Source: Aeromicrobium tamlense (GTDB taxonomy: Bacteria; Actinomycetota; Actinomycetes; Propionibacteriales; Nocardioidaceae). Taken from it: a DNA stretch of 64,000 nt. The notes beneath the pieces were generated by a model. It saw nothing but the letters and a program-made list of their open reading frames with translations. It was not told where the DNA came from and did no database searches. A program made the position numbers and the translations under genes. The stretch lies in contig NZ_JACBZN010000001.1 of assembly GCF_013408555.1 (NCBI RefSeq), positions 2,728,001 through 2,792,000 on the forward strand, written 5' to 3'. Each line of letters begins with the position of its first letter. Within the stretch, counting starts at the first letter, position 1. Below, in pieces: positions 8,737 through 19,362 of this stretch.

Positions 8737-11577
8737 CTACTTGACGACCGTGGTCTTCACGGAGGTCTTGGACGCGTTCGCGACGGAGCTGCCCTTGTAG
8801 AAGACCCGCAGCGTGGCCTTGCCGCGCGGGAGCTTCGACAGCTTCACGCGGGCCACGCCGTTCTTCACCTGCGCCTTGCCCACGACCTTCGTGCCGCGCT
8901 TGACCACGACCGTGCCGGTCGGGGTGAAGCCCCGGCCCGAGACGCGCGCCTTCAGGACCGCGTTCTTGGCCGAGACCTTCTTCGCGACGACGGCGCGCAC
9001 CGAGGTGTTCGCCTTCGTCACCTTGACCGTCACCGTGGCGTCGGCCGGCTCGTACGAGGCGCTGCCGTTGAAGAACAGGCCGTAGGTGTGCGAGCCCGGC
9101 TTGAGCGCGGTGCCGCCGAAGCGGAACGTGCCCTTGCCGTCGGAGAGGAAGGCGGTGCCGACCTGCATGCCCAGCTGGTTGGCGACGTAGACGATGCCGG
9201 TGGTGCCGGGGGCGGCCGACATCGTGATGGTCGCGCCGGTGCCGTACGGCGTGGTCGAGCCCTTCGCGGTGAACGGCGTCTCGCCCTTGATGACCTCGAC
9301 CGAGACGGTGCCCTCGGACGGGGCCACGGTGGAGGAGCCGTCGAACGAGACGGTCAGCGTGCGCTGGCCGAGTCGCAGGTCGGCGGCGTGGACGTCCACG
9401 GTGCCCTCGCCGTCGGTGACGGTGCCGGCACCGACGATGTGGTCGCCCTCGAGGATCCGGACCGGACCGTCGACGTCGACACCGGCCGCCGCGGCGACCT
9501 CGACCGAGACGTCGAAGACGTCGCCCTTGGTGACCTGGGCCGGGGCCGTGGCGGTCGTCGTGGACGCGGCCTTCTCGACCGACAGCGGGATCGTGGCGAC
9601 GGTGCCGCTGGGCGCCGCCGTCGCGCGGATCGTGCCGCCCTCGATCGCGCCGGCCGGGACCGTGAACGTGAACGTGCCGGAGGCGCCGTTCGTGACCGCC
9701 TGGGTGCCGAGGTCGAGCGACTGGTCGTCGCCGTACTCGAGGACCGCGCTGACCGAGGTGTTCGCCGGGCTGCCCAGCGACGTGAGGTTCAGCTTCGGCA
9801 GCGAGAACGAGGCGCTGTCGCCGACCTCGTAGGAGTCCGCGAGACCCGTGACGGCGACCGAGCGGCGACCGAAGTCGGGCGCGACCGGGGAGTTGTCGCC
9901 GAGGTAGTCGATCCAGCCCTCGTAGTCGACGACGCCGGTGTCGACCCACGTGCCCTCCTTGAAGGCGCGGAAGTTGTCGCCACCGGTGCCCAGGAAGGAC
10001 GGGACGATGACCTTGTAGGACTTCGCCGGGTCGATCAGCTGGTCGTCGATCCAGATGCTGGTGACGCGATCGCCCTCGTCGCGGGTGGCGTCGTAGGTGT
10101 AGCGGACGTTGTCCGACACGCCCAGCTGCTGGTACGGACGGCTCGGCACGTTGCCGTTCGCGTCACGCTGCCACTGCTGCTCGAAGACCTTCTTCAGCGA
10201 GGCGCCCGTGAGGGTGACCGTGTAGAGGTTGTTGGTGAACGGCAGGACCGCGTTGGCCTCGGCGAACGTCACCGAGCCGTCGGTGTTGTTCGGGCCTCCG
10301 GTGGTGGTGTTGCCGGCGTAGAACAGCTCGTCGCGCAGGCCACCGGGGTTGTTGAGGGCCAGGTCGGCGGGCGCCGGCGTGCTCTTGGACTGCTCGAGCA
10401 TCGCGTCGGGGACCAGGTTGCCGATCGTCGACTCGCTGGCGCGGTCGTCGCGGCCCGTCTTCGGGGCGGCCGGGTTCGACGGCGTGTAGACGCCGTTGAC
10501 GTAGCTGCCGCCGGTGTAGGCCGTGGTGATGTCGGCCGAGATGTCGGCGACCTTCTCGTTGCCGATCGTGGCGGCGTACGCGAGCGCGCTGTCGACGATC
10601 TGCTGGACCTGGGCGACGCGCGGCGACGCCAGGTTGGCGGTCGCGGCCCGCGCGACGTTCTCCACGGTGTGCGCGGCGACGTCGCCGGTGTCGGGATCGA
10701 CCGACAGGGTGACCTTGCCGATGTTGTCGCCGTAGCTGCCGGTCTGCAGGACCGGGCGCGTCTTGCCGGCCGCGCCGGGCACCGGGGCGTCCCAGGCGTA
10801 GACCTTGTGCGTGTGGCCGGTGAAGATCGCGTCCACCGAGGCGTCGGTGCCGTTCACGATGTCGGCGAAGGCGCCGCCGTGGGCGACCTCCTCGGCCAGC
10901 GACGAGCCGTCGGGCGTGCCCGCGCCGGCTCCCTCGTGGTACGCCGCGACGATGACGTCGGGACGATCGGCCTCGGGCAGCGCCTCGAGACGGTCGACCT
11001 CGGTGTTGACCGCTGCGACGGGGTCGGTGAACTCGAGGTCCGAGATGCCCGAGGGGGTCACCAGCGTGGGGGTCTCCTGCGTGACAGCGCCGATGACGGC
11101 GACCTTCAGGCCGGCGCGCTCGAACGTCTCCGAGGCGGGCAGCGCGGCCGAGCCGTCGGACTTGAGCCGGACGTTGGCGCCCAGGTACGGGAAGTCGGCC
11201 CGGTCGGTGACGCGACCCGTGAGATCGGCGAAGCCGCGGTCGAACTCGTGGTTGCCCACGGCGGACACGTCGAGGTCGAGCGCGTTCAACACGTCGATCG
11301 TGGGCGCGTCCTGCTGGGTGGCCGACGCGAACGGCGACGCGCCGATGTTGTCACCGACGGACAGGAAGAGCGTGTTGGCGGCGCCCTCCGTGTCGCGGAT
11401 GCTCTCCACGGTCGTGGCGAACTTGGTGGTGTTCGCGTCGATGCGGCCGTGGAAGTCGTTGATGTCGACGAAGGTGATGTCGACCGGGTCGGCGGCACTC
11501 GCCGACGGGGCCACCACGATCGGCGCACTGAGCAGCGCTCCGATCGCGACGACCGAGAGGGAACGTCGGGACTTCAA
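8737..11577 (-). CDS. Secreted 5'-nucleotidase/metallophosphatase with Ig-like repeats
   Basis: A 946-residue exported protein of the UshA/5'-nucleotidase family, which removes phosphate from nucleotides outside the cell. The signal peptide is residues 1-28 (cleavage near ASA/AD). The metallophosphatase domain shows DINDFHGRI, SVGDNIGASPF, VGNHEFDRG and FTGHTHKVYAWD, the usual two-metal ligands. A C-terminal nucleotide-binding domain follows (LALNNPGGLRDELFY; LGTGGDNFRAF). About 320 C-terminal residues are Ig-like modules, the last resembling the last module of the nuclease downstream. The start ATG follows AAAGGA. It probably works with the nuclease to recover phosphate and nucleosides from extracellular DNA. 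Confidence 0.92.
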   Translation of the reverse strand: MKSRRSLSVVAIGALLSAPIVVAPSASAADPVDITFVDINDFHGRIDANTTKFATTVESIRDTEGAANTLFLSVGDNIGASPFASATQQDAPTIDVLNALDLDVSAVGNHEFDRGFADLTGRVTDRADFPYLGANVRLKSDGSAALPASETFERAGLKVAVIGAVTQETPTLVTPSGISDLEFTDPVAAVNTEVDRLEALPEADRPDVIVAAYHEGAGAGTPDGSSLAEEVAHGGAFADIVNGTDASVDAIFTGHTHKVYAWDAPVPGAAGKTRPVLQTGSYGDNIGKVTLSVDPDTGDVAAHTVENVARAATANLASPRVAQVQQIVDSALAYAATIGNEKVADISADITTAYTGGSYVNGVYTPSNPAAPKTGRDDRASESTIGNLVPDAMLEQSKSTPAPADLALNNPGGLRDELFYAGNTTTGGPNNTDGSVTFAEANAVLPFTNNLYTVTLTGASLKKVFEQQWQRDANGNVPSRPYQQLGVSDNVRYTYDATRDEGDRVTSIWIDDQLIDPAKSYKVIVPSFLGTGGDNFRAFKEGTWVDTGVVDYEGWIDYLGDNSPVAPDFGRRSVAVTGLADSYEVGDSASFSLPKLNLTSLGSPANTSVSAVLEYGDDQSLDLGTQAVTNGASGTFTFTVPAGAIEGGTIRATAAPSGTVATIPLSVEKAASTTTATAPAQVTKGDVFDVSVEVAAAAGVDVDGPVRILEGDHIVGAGTVTDGEGTVDVHAADLRLGQRTLTVSFDGSSTVAPSEGTVSVEVIKGETPFTAKGSTTPYGTGATITMSAAPGTTGIVYVANQLGMQVGTAFLSDGKGTFRFGGTALKPGSHTYGLFFNGSASYEPADATVTVKVTKANTSVRAVVAKKVSAKNAVLKARVSGRGFTPTGTVVVKRGTKVVGKAQVKNGVARVKLSKLPRGKATLRVFYKGSSVANASKTSVKTTVVK

Positions 11578-11701
11578 GATCTTGGTCCTTTGTCGCAGGG
11601 AACACGGGTCGCCACACCGTAACCCTGAGAATCACCCAAGAGACCTGCCGAAGCATGTCTTTTTGGTTAAGACCCGGCAAAAGGTCGGGGCGCCGCGCGG
11701 A

Positions 11702-12091
11702 CTAGAGGGCGATCGTCGCCTGGAGTCGGCACGGGCCGTCGGGCGCGGCCACGATCGGGTCGATCGCGAACGGCACCGTGGCGCCGGCCTTGACCCGGTC
11801 GAGCTCGACCACGCGCGCCGGTCCGGTCTGCTGACCGATGAAGGCGGTGACCCGGTAGTCGCGCACCTGCTTGCCCGTGTTCTTGAGCGTGCCCTGCACC
11901 TTCCAGCGCCCCTTGGCGTTCTGGCGGCACGTGAACGTGGTGATCGCGAGCGGGTCGACCGTGCCCTGGGCCTCGGTCCCCACCTGACCCGGAGCGGTCG
12001 ACGTGGCGTCGGTCTTCGGGGCGGCCGAGCCGTCGCTCGCACCGCAGCCGGCCACCGCCAGGACGAGCACCACCGAGACCCACGCACGCAT
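11702..12091 (-). CDS. Small lipoprotein, FxLYD-like
   Basis: A 129-residue protein with a lipoprotein signal: a short hydrophobic stretch ends in the lipobox LAVAGC, so Cys16 would be lipidated. After a Thr/Ala-rich linker, a single beta-rich domain reads GRWKVQGTLKNTGKQVRDYRV, then VKAGATVPFAID, which recalls FxLYD-type domains often found in bacterial lipoproteins. Two cysteines in the domain may pair. The function is unknown. It is transcribed alone and leftward, 124 bases before the 5'-nucleotidase start. Confidence 0.75.
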   Translation of the reverse strand: MRAWVSVVLVLAVAGCGASDGSAAPKTDATSTAPGQVGTEAQGTVDPLAITTFTCRQNAKGRWKVQGTLKNTGKQVRDYRVTAFIGQQTGPARVVELDRVKAGATVPFAIDPIVAAPDGPCRLQATIAL

Positions 12092-12190
12092 GGGTCCATC
12101 CCATCACGCGGGCCCCATGCGCCCGCGGAGGCGCACCCCGGTGGCCGGTACGATCGAAGCTGAGGAATCCATCATCTTTCAGGAGGTCGA

Positions 12191-13048
12191 GTGTCCATCG
12201 AACGCATCGGAGTCGTCGGAGGCGGCCTCATGGGGTCCGGCATCGCGGAGGTCAACGCCCGCGCCGGCCTGTCGGTCGTCGTCGTCGAGGTGACCGAGGA
12301 CGCGGCCACCGCCGCGCACGGTCGCATCGAGTCGTCCCTGCAGCGCGCCGTCGACCGCGGCAAGCTCTCGGAGACCGACCGTGACGCCGCGCTCGACGCC
12401 ATCAACGTCACCACCGACCTGAACGCGCTGGCCGACCGCCAGCTCGTGGTCGAGGCGGCGAGCGAGAAGGAGTCGGTCAAGCTCGACCTGTTCACGCGGA
12501 TCGGGCAGATCCTGCAGGACCCGGACGCGATCCTGGCGTCCAACACGTCGTCGATCCCGATCGTGAAGCTCGGCGCCGCCTCGGGTCGCGCCGACCGGGT
12601 CATGGGCGTGCACTTCTTCAACCCCGCGCCCGTCATGAAGCTCGTCGAGCTGATCCCGTCGCTGACCACCTCGGACAAGACGCTCGACCGCATGCGCGGC
12701 TACGTCTCCGAGACGCTCGGCAAGCAGCCGATCGACGCGACCGACCGCGCGGGCTTCATCGTGAACTCGCTGCTCGTGCCGTACCTGCTGTCGGCGATCC
12801 GGATGTACGAGGCCGGGTACGCCTCGGCGAAGGACATCGACAACGGCATGGTGCTGGGCTGCGGCCACCCGATGGGGCCGCTCGCGCTGAGCGACCTCAT
12901 CGGACTGGACACCATCAAGGCGATCGGCGAGTCGATGTACGAGGAGTTCAAGGAGCCCCTCTACTCGCCGCCGCCGCTGCTCGACCGCATGGTCGACGCT
13001 GGCCTGCTGGGCAAGAAGTCGGGCCAGGGCTTCTACCCCTACCCCTGA
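12191..13048 (+). CDS. fadB2: 3-hydroxybutyryl-CoA dehydrogenase
   Basis: A 285-residue NAD(P)-dependent dehydrogenase that interconverts 3-hydroxyacyl-CoA and 3-ketoacyl-CoA, with the same length as the mycobacterial FadB2 type. The N-terminal Rossmann motif is GVVGGGLMGSGIAE. The catalytic His is in GVHFFNPAPVMKLVE and the C-terminal domain has CGHPMGPLALSDLIGLD. The GTG start has a perfect AGGAGG site 4-9 bases upstream. It is a single gene, convergent with the thioesterase gene. It acts in short-chain beta-oxidation or in polyhydroxybutyrate/butyrate metabolism. Confidence 0.92.
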   Translation: MSIERIGVVGGGLMGSGIAEVNARAGLSVVVVEVTEDAATAAHGRIESSLQRAVDRGKLSETDRDAALDAINVTTDLNALADRQLVVEAASEKESVKLDLFTRIGQILQDPDAILASNTSSIPIVKLGAASGRADRVMGVHFFNPAPVMKLVELIPSLTTSDKTLDRMRGYVSETLGKQPIDATDRAGFIVNSLLVPYLLSAIRMYEAGYASAKDIDNGMVLGCGHPMGPLALSDLIGLDTIKAIGESMYEEFKEPLYSPPPLLDRMVDAGLLGKKSGQGFYPYP

Positions 13049-13055
13049 GCCGCGG

Positions 13056-13676
13056 TCAGTCCGTCGTGCGCTTCCCGAGCCCCTGCTCGGGAAGCAGGCG
13101 CAGGAAGAGGCCCTCGGCCTCGGCGCACACGACGTCGCCGTGGCGCAGCTCGCCGCGCAGGAACCACTTGCGGCCCTCGACGCGGTCGATCCACACGACG
13201 GCCTCCAGCTCGGTGTCGATCGGCGTGAGGGCGCGGTAGCTGGTGTTGAGGTAGGCGGTCCGCGTGATGCCGCCGGCATTCAGCGACGCGAGGATGCCGA
13301 GCACCTCGTCGAACAGCAGCGTCACGGCGCCGCCGTGCACGGCCATGCCGCCGCCCATGAACCAGCGGCCGAACCGCACCGTGCCCTCGACGCGGTCGCG
13401 CGTGCGGGAGGTCACCAGGAGCTCGGGCAGCATCGCGTGTCCGCGCACCGGCAGCTCGGCGACGCGTCCGTTGACCTGGTGCTGCTCGTCGGTGGCGAGC
13501 GGCTCGAGGCGCTTGCGCCAGCCGGCGAGGTCGGCGGCGAGCCCGTCGATCGACTCGCGGTCCATCGGCATCGAGGCGAGCGCGTCCTGGACGCCGTGCA
13601 GGTGCTCGACCAGCTCGCCGTAGGCCCGCACGTCGTCGGCGGCGAAGTCGCCCTTGAACATCTCTTCCCAGCTCAC
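13056..13676 (-). CDS. PaaI-family acyl-CoA thioesterase (hotdog fold)
   Basis: About 206 residues. The C-terminal half is a hotdog thioesterase domain with GRWFMGGGMAVHGGAVTLLFDE and TAYLNTSYRALTPID, typical of the PaaI/YdiI group that hydrolyses acyl-CoAs. The N-terminal part (to about residue 75) is helical and unassigned. The frame is open to a TTG at 13694. I prefer GTG 13674-13676 because a -10-like TAGCCT (13684-13689) lies exactly 7 bases before it, the spacing of leaderless transcripts here. It is convergent with fadB2. Confidence 0.85.
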   Translation of the reverse strand: MSWEEMFKGDFAADDVRAYGELVEHLHGVQDALASMPMDRESIDGLAADLAGWRKRLEPLATDEQHQVNGRVAELPVRGHAMLPELLVTSRTRDRVEGTVRFGRWFMGGGMAVHGGAVTLLFDEVLGILASLNAGGITRTAYLNTSYRALTPIDTELEAVVWIDRVEGRKWFLRGELRHGDVVCAEAEGLFLRLLPEQGLGKRTTD

Positions 13677-13706
13677 CCGAGCGAGGCTATCCAAGCGCTC
13701 GTCGCG

Positions 13707-14528
13707 TCAGCCGAGGGCACCCATGATCACGGCGACGCGCGAGACCGCCTCGGGACCCACCCGGCAGCAGCCGCCGACCCACGCGGCTCCGGCCTCGACC
13801 CACGCGGGCACCAGACCGACGTCGTACGTGCTGGTGCCGACCCACTGCTGCGCCTCGGCGTCCCAGACCTCGCCCGCGTTGGGGTAGACGACGCCCGGCT
13901 TGCCCGTGGCCGCGGCGGCCCGCAGCGCAGGGCCGACGTCGGCGGGTGCACAGCAGTTCACGCCGACGGCCACCACGCTGTCCACGGCTGCCGGGATCGC
14001 GAACGCGGCGTCGAGCCGCTGGCCGGCGCACGTGCGATCACCGACGATCGAGTAGGAGAACCACGCCGCGTGGTCGTACTCCGCGAGCAGCCGTGCCAGC
14101 ACTTCGGCCTCGTCGGTGTCGGGGATCGTCTCGACGGCGATCACATCTGGTCCGGCGGCCAGGAGGGCCTCGAGGCGCGGCCGGTGCACCTCCTCCAACT
14201 CCCGCGCGGTGAGTCCGTAGCGACCGCGGTACTCCGACCCGTCGGCGCGCAGCGCCCCGAACGGACCCAGCGAACCGGCGACCAGGCGGCCCTCGACGTC
14301 GCCGGCGGCCTCACGGGCCAGCTCGACGCTCAGCCGGATGAGGCCGGGGTCGCTCGCCTGGTAGCTGGCGGAGGTCGCCACGTCGGCCCCGGCCTCGAAG
14401 TAGGCGCGGTGCACCGCGACGATCTCGTCGGGCGACGTGCGCAGCACCCGCGCGGTCCACTCGCCGCCGGACAGGTCGTTCCCCCGGTCCTCCAGGGCGT
14501 TGGACAGTCCACCGTCGAGCACGTGCAT
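13707..14528 (-). CDS. mmuM: Homocysteine S-methyltransferase
   Basis: A 273-residue protein of the S-methylmethionine:homocysteine methyltransferase family, which makes methionine. The zinc-binding cysteines are present: Cys192/193 (VGVNCC) and Cys254/255 (VGGCCR). Other family marks are LDGGLSN, the active-site ETIPD, and ATSASYQAS. The open frame extends far upstream but the family begins at ATG 14526-14528. No ribosome site is seen; a CATACT box 6 bases upstream suggests a leaderless mRNA. It diverges from the acyl-CoA synthetase gene. Confidence 0.9.
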   Translation of the reverse strand: MHVLDGGLSNALEDRGNDLSGGEWTARVLRTSPDEIVAVHRAYFEAGADVATSASYQASDPGLIRLSVELAREAAGDVEGRLVAGSLGPFGALRADGSEYRGRYGLTARELEEVHRPRLEALLAAGPDVIAVETIPDTDEAEVLARLLAEYDHAAWFSYSIVGDRTCAGQRLDAAFAIPAAVDSVVAVGVNCCAPADVGPALRAAAATGKPGVVYPNAGEVWDAEAQQWVGTSTYDVGLVPAWVEAGAAWVGGCCRVGPEAVSRVAVIMGALG

Positions 14529-14666
14529 CCGGCCAGTATGCCGTTCGCCGGGAGGGCCCGACCGCTGGTCGATCGGTCCGGGCCCGAGGTGCACGAGGCG
14601 AGCGGGAGTCGCCACAATGGCAGCGTGACGTGACCCACACGCACCGTTCGACCCGCCGGAGGCCTC

Positions 14667-16190
<1,524 letters not shown>

Positions 16191-16209
16191 CCGGATCTCG
16201 ACACCCGGG

Positions 16210-18996
16210 TCAGCCGGTGTTGCGCAGGCCGTTGGCGATGCCGTTGACGGTCTGCAGCAGCGCGGCGCGCATGTCCTCGTCGACGGCGTCGGGGTCCTCG
16301 CGGTAGCGGGCCAGCAGGTCGACCTGGGCGAACGAGATCGGCTGGAGGTACGCGTCGCGCACCTCCAGCGTGCGGCGCAGCGCGGGCTGGTCGTCGAGCA
16401 CGTGCCGCTCGCCGGTGACGCGCAGCACCTCCTCCACGGTGACCGCGTGCTCGGCGCGGATGCGGTCGAAGATCGGTCGCAGGTCCGCCGGGACGAGGGT
16501 GTTCACGTAGTGCCCCGCGACGTCGAGGTCGGTCTTGGCCAGCGTCATCTCCACGTTCGAGATGAACGTGCGGAAGAAGTGCCACTTCTCGAGCATCTCG
16601 GCGAGCACGTCGGCCTGGCCGACGAGCCGCGCGGCGCGCAGGCCGCTGCCGACGCCGAACCAGCCCGGCACGATCTGGCGACTCTGGGTCCAGCCGAACA
16701 CCCACGGGATCGCCCGGAGGCCGTCGATGCCGCCGCCCGTCTCGGGCCGGCGCGACGGGCGCGAGCCGATGTTGAGGTCGCCGAGCTGGTCGACCGGGGT
16801 CGAGGCCAGGAAGTACTCGAACAGCCCCGGCGCGTCGATCAGCTTGCGGTAGGACTCGTAGGCCGCGTCGCTGACCTGCGTCATCGTGTCGTCCCACTGC
16901 TGCATCGACTCGGCGGGCGTGCGGGCCTGCAGGTGCAGGGTGGACGCCTCGAGCACGGCCGCGAACGACAGCTCGAGGTTCTCGTGGCCCAGGCGCGGCA
17001 GCGAGTACTTGTCGCTGATGACCTCGCCCTGCTCGGTGAACTTGATGTCGCCGGTGAGCACGCCGTACGGCTGGGCGAGGATCGCGTCGTAGGTGGGTCC
17101 GCCGCCACGGCCGACGGTGCCGCCACGGCCGTGGAACAGCCGCAGCGTGACACCGTGCTTCTGCGCCACGTCGCGCAGCGCGCGCTGGGCGCGGTGCAGC
17201 TCCCACTGCGAGGTGGTGATGCCACCGGCCTTGTTCGAGTCCGAGTAGCCGAGCATGACCTCCTGCGTGTCGTCGCGCAACCGCACGAGCGAGCGGTAGT
17301 GGTCGTCGGACAGCAGCTCGTCGAGGACGTCGCCGGCGCGACGGATCTCGTCGACCGTCTCCAGCAGCGGGACGAAGCCGAGCCGCGCGAAGGGCGGCGT
17401 CTCGTCGCTGCCGACGAGGTCGACCAGGCCGGCCTGCCGGGCCAGCACGACCGGCGCGAGGAGGTCGTCCCCGCCGAGCGTCATCGACACGATGTAGGAC
17501 TCGATGACGTCCTCGCCGAAGGTCTCCTTCAGCTCGCGCACCGCGGTGAAGACCCCGTATGTGCGCGCGCCCCACTCGTCGAGGGCGGGCGGATCGGCCG
17601 ACAGCGGCCGCAGTCGGCCCAGCTCGCGCGACAGCAGCGCGAAACGCTCGCCGCGGTCGAGCTCGGCGTAGGGCGTCTCGGACTCGTCGAGGCGGTCGTA
17701 CAGGATGCCGAGCGCGTGGTGGTGGGCCTCGGCGTGCTCGCGAATGTCCATCGTGGCCAGGTGCAGCCCCACCGAGGAGATCGCGCGGATCGCGCGCGCC
17801 AGCATGCGGTCGGCGATGAGCTCGCCGCCGTTCGCGCGCAGCGACGCGTCGACGACGCGCAGGTCGGCCAGCAGCTCGTCGCGGTTGGCATAGTCGCGTC
17901 CGGGCACGTGGGGCGTGCCGTCGGCGACGCGCGCCGCCGAGTTCGCGACCTTGAGCTTCACGCACGACAGCTTGAGCCGGTAGGGCTCGTGGGCGTTCAC
18001 GAGCAGCAGTCGCGGGTCGAGGTCGGGCAGGGCCGTGAGGTCGGCCTGCAGCGACTTCGTCAGCTCGGCGCTGACCTCGACGAGCTCGTCGGACGACGAC
18101 AGCTCGCGGATCAGCAGGTCGAGGTTGGTGTCGACGATGCGCGTGGCGATGCGGTTCTGCAGCCGCAGGATGTCGAGGGTGACCTGCGGGGTCACGTTGG
18201 GGTTGCCGTCGCGGTCGCCGCCGATCCACGTGCCGAACGACAGAGGACGGTGCGCGGGATCGAGGACGATGTCGTGCTCGGCCAGCCGGTCGGCGAGGTC
18301 GGTGCCGATGTCGGGCAGCGCCTCCTCGAGGATCTGCTGGAGGAAGAACACGAGGTGCCGCGCCTCGTCCACGGGCGTGGGCCGCGTGCGGCGGACGGCG
18401 TCGGTCTGCCAGATGAGGTCGATCAGCTGCGCCAGGTCGCGGTCCTGCGCGGTGCGTCGACGCGTGCCCGGCTCGGCGGAGTCGAGCAGGATGTCGGCGA
18501 TGCGACGCAGCTTGGTCAGCACCGTGCGGCGGCTGACCTCGGTGGGGTGCGCGGTGAAGATCGCACGCACGTCGATCCGCTCGATGCCCTCGCGCAGCGC
18601 GTCGACGCCCTGCTCGGCGACGATGTCCTCGATCGCGCGGGCGAGCCAGCCGCCGTCGTCGGGCCGCGACTCGATCCCGCGCACGCGCGCGACCTGCTCG
18701 GCCACGTTGGCGAGATTGAAGTAGACGCTGAACGCCCGCACGAGCTTGCCCACCGTGGCGGCGTCGAGGTCGGACAGCAGGGCGCGGATCCGGGTGGCGG
18801 CCTCGTGCCGCTCGTCGGCGTCGTCGGAGTCCTCGATGATCTTGCCCTGCGCGCGGACCAGCTCGACCTGCTCGAAGAGGTGCTCGCCCTCGAGGCGGCG
18901 CAGGGTCTGGCCCAGCAGGTCGCCCACGCGGCGCACGTCGTGGCGCAGTGAGTCGTCCTTGGAACGGGCGATGGCGTCGAACTCGGAGTCGGTCAC
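16210..18996 (-). CDS. ppc: Phosphoenolpyruvate carboxylase
   Basis: A 928-residue enzyme that adds bicarbonate to PEP to give oxaloacetate (anaplerosis). The first catalytic His is in [14 protein letters not shown] (His150). The second signature is [19 protein letters not shown], followed by [19 protein letters not shown]. The C-terminus NGLRNTG is the usual PEPC ending and helps form the active site. The GTG start has GAGGGGAG upstream, and a TAGGCT -10 box lies at 19046-19051. Length is normal and the gene is intact. Confidence 0.96.
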   Translation of the reverse strand: MTDSEFDAIARSKDDSLRHDVRRVGDLLGQTLRRLEGEHLFEQVELVRAQGKIIEDSDDADERHEAATRIRALLSDLDAATVGKLVRAFSVYFNLANVAEQVARVRGIESRPDDGGWLARAIEDIVAEQGVDALREGIERIDVRAIFTAHPTEVSRRTVLTKLRRIADILLDSAEPGTRRRTAQDRDLAQLIDLIWQTDAVRRTRPTPVDEARHLVFFLQQILEEALPDIGTDLADRLAEHDIVLDPAHRPLSFGTWIGGDRDGNPNVTPQVTLDILRLQNRIATRIVDTNLDLLIRELSSSDELVEVSAELTKSLQADLTALPDLDPRLLLVNAHEPYRLKLSCVKLKVANSAARVADGTPHVPGRDYANRDELLADLRVVDASLRANGGELIADRMLARAIRAISSVGLHLATMDIREHAEAHHHALGILYDRLDESETPYAELDRGERFALLSRELGRLRPLSADPPALDEWGARTYGVFTAVRELKETFGEDVIESYIVSMTLGGDDLLAPVVLARQAGLVDLVGSDETPPFARLGFVPLLETVDEIRRAGDVLDELLSDDHYRSLVRLRDDTQEVMLGYSDSNKAGGITTSQWELHRAQRALRDVAQKHGVTLRLFHGRGGTVGRGGGPTYDAILAQPYGVLTGDIKFTEQGEVISDKYSLPRLGHENLELSFAAVLEASTLHLQARTPAESMQQWDDTMTQVSDAAYESYRKLIDAPGLFEYFLASTPVDQLGDLNIGSRPSRRPETGGGIDGLRAIPWVFGWTQSRQIVPGWFGVGSGLRAARLVGQADVLAEMLEKWHFFRTFISNVEMTLAKTDLDVAGHYVNTLVPADLRPIFDRIRAEHAVTVEEVLRVTGERHVLDDQPALRRTLEVRDAYLQPISFAQVDLLARYREDPDAVDEDMRAALLQTVNGIANGLRNTG

Positions 18997-19077
18997 GGGG
19001 CTCCCCTCGGCTGACGGATGTCGTGGGGCGCCGTTGCCCGCGTCCAGCCTAGCCAGTTCGGTGGTGGTGCGCGGCGC

Positions 19078-19362
19078 TCAGCGCGTGTGGTGGACGACCG
19101 CGTCGACGAGGTCGCGCCACGGGCCGTCGACCTGCCGCTCGGGCAGGGTCGCCTCGCGATCGTTGGCCCGGACCTCGTAGACGAATCCGTCGGGGTGGCC
19201 GTCGTCCGGAGTGGCGTCCCACGGGCACGCCTCGACCAGCGGCCACCAGACCTGGGCCTCATCCTCGCTGGTGGCCTCGACCTCCCACTGCCGGCGCAGG
19301 CCGGCGAAGCCGCCGGTGCGGGTCACCCGGACGACGAGGAGGGGCTGGTCGATTCCATCCAT
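19078..19362 (-). CDS. Emfourin-like inhibitor of the adjacent M4 protease
   Basis: About 94 residues with the pattern of protealysin inhibitor emfourin: an early LLVVRVTRTGGFAG, then RQWEVEATSEDEAQVWWPLVEA and PDGFVYEVRANDREATLPER. It begins inside the 3' end of the M4 protease gene, overlapping by 40 bases in another frame, so the two are one transcript and probably translationally linked. Emfourins bind and block protealysin-like M4 proteases, commonly from the same operon. A longer GTG start at 19380 is possible. Assignment rests on size, sequence pattern and gene order. Confidence 0.8.
   Translation of the reverse strand: MDGIDQPLLVVRVTRTGGFAGLRRQWEVEATSEDEAQVWWPLVEACPWDATPDDGHPDGFVYEVRANDREATLPERQVDGPWRDLVDAVVHHTR

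Noticed and set aside
5172-8744. A 1190-codon open frame antisense to the nuclease gene, and similar long frames opposite the nucleotidase, dnaK, ppc and mce genes.
   Set aside because: In high-GC DNA the opposite strand of a real gene is often open. The predicted proteins are Arg/Gly/Asp-rich repeats without domains, while the sense frames have full families with motifs.
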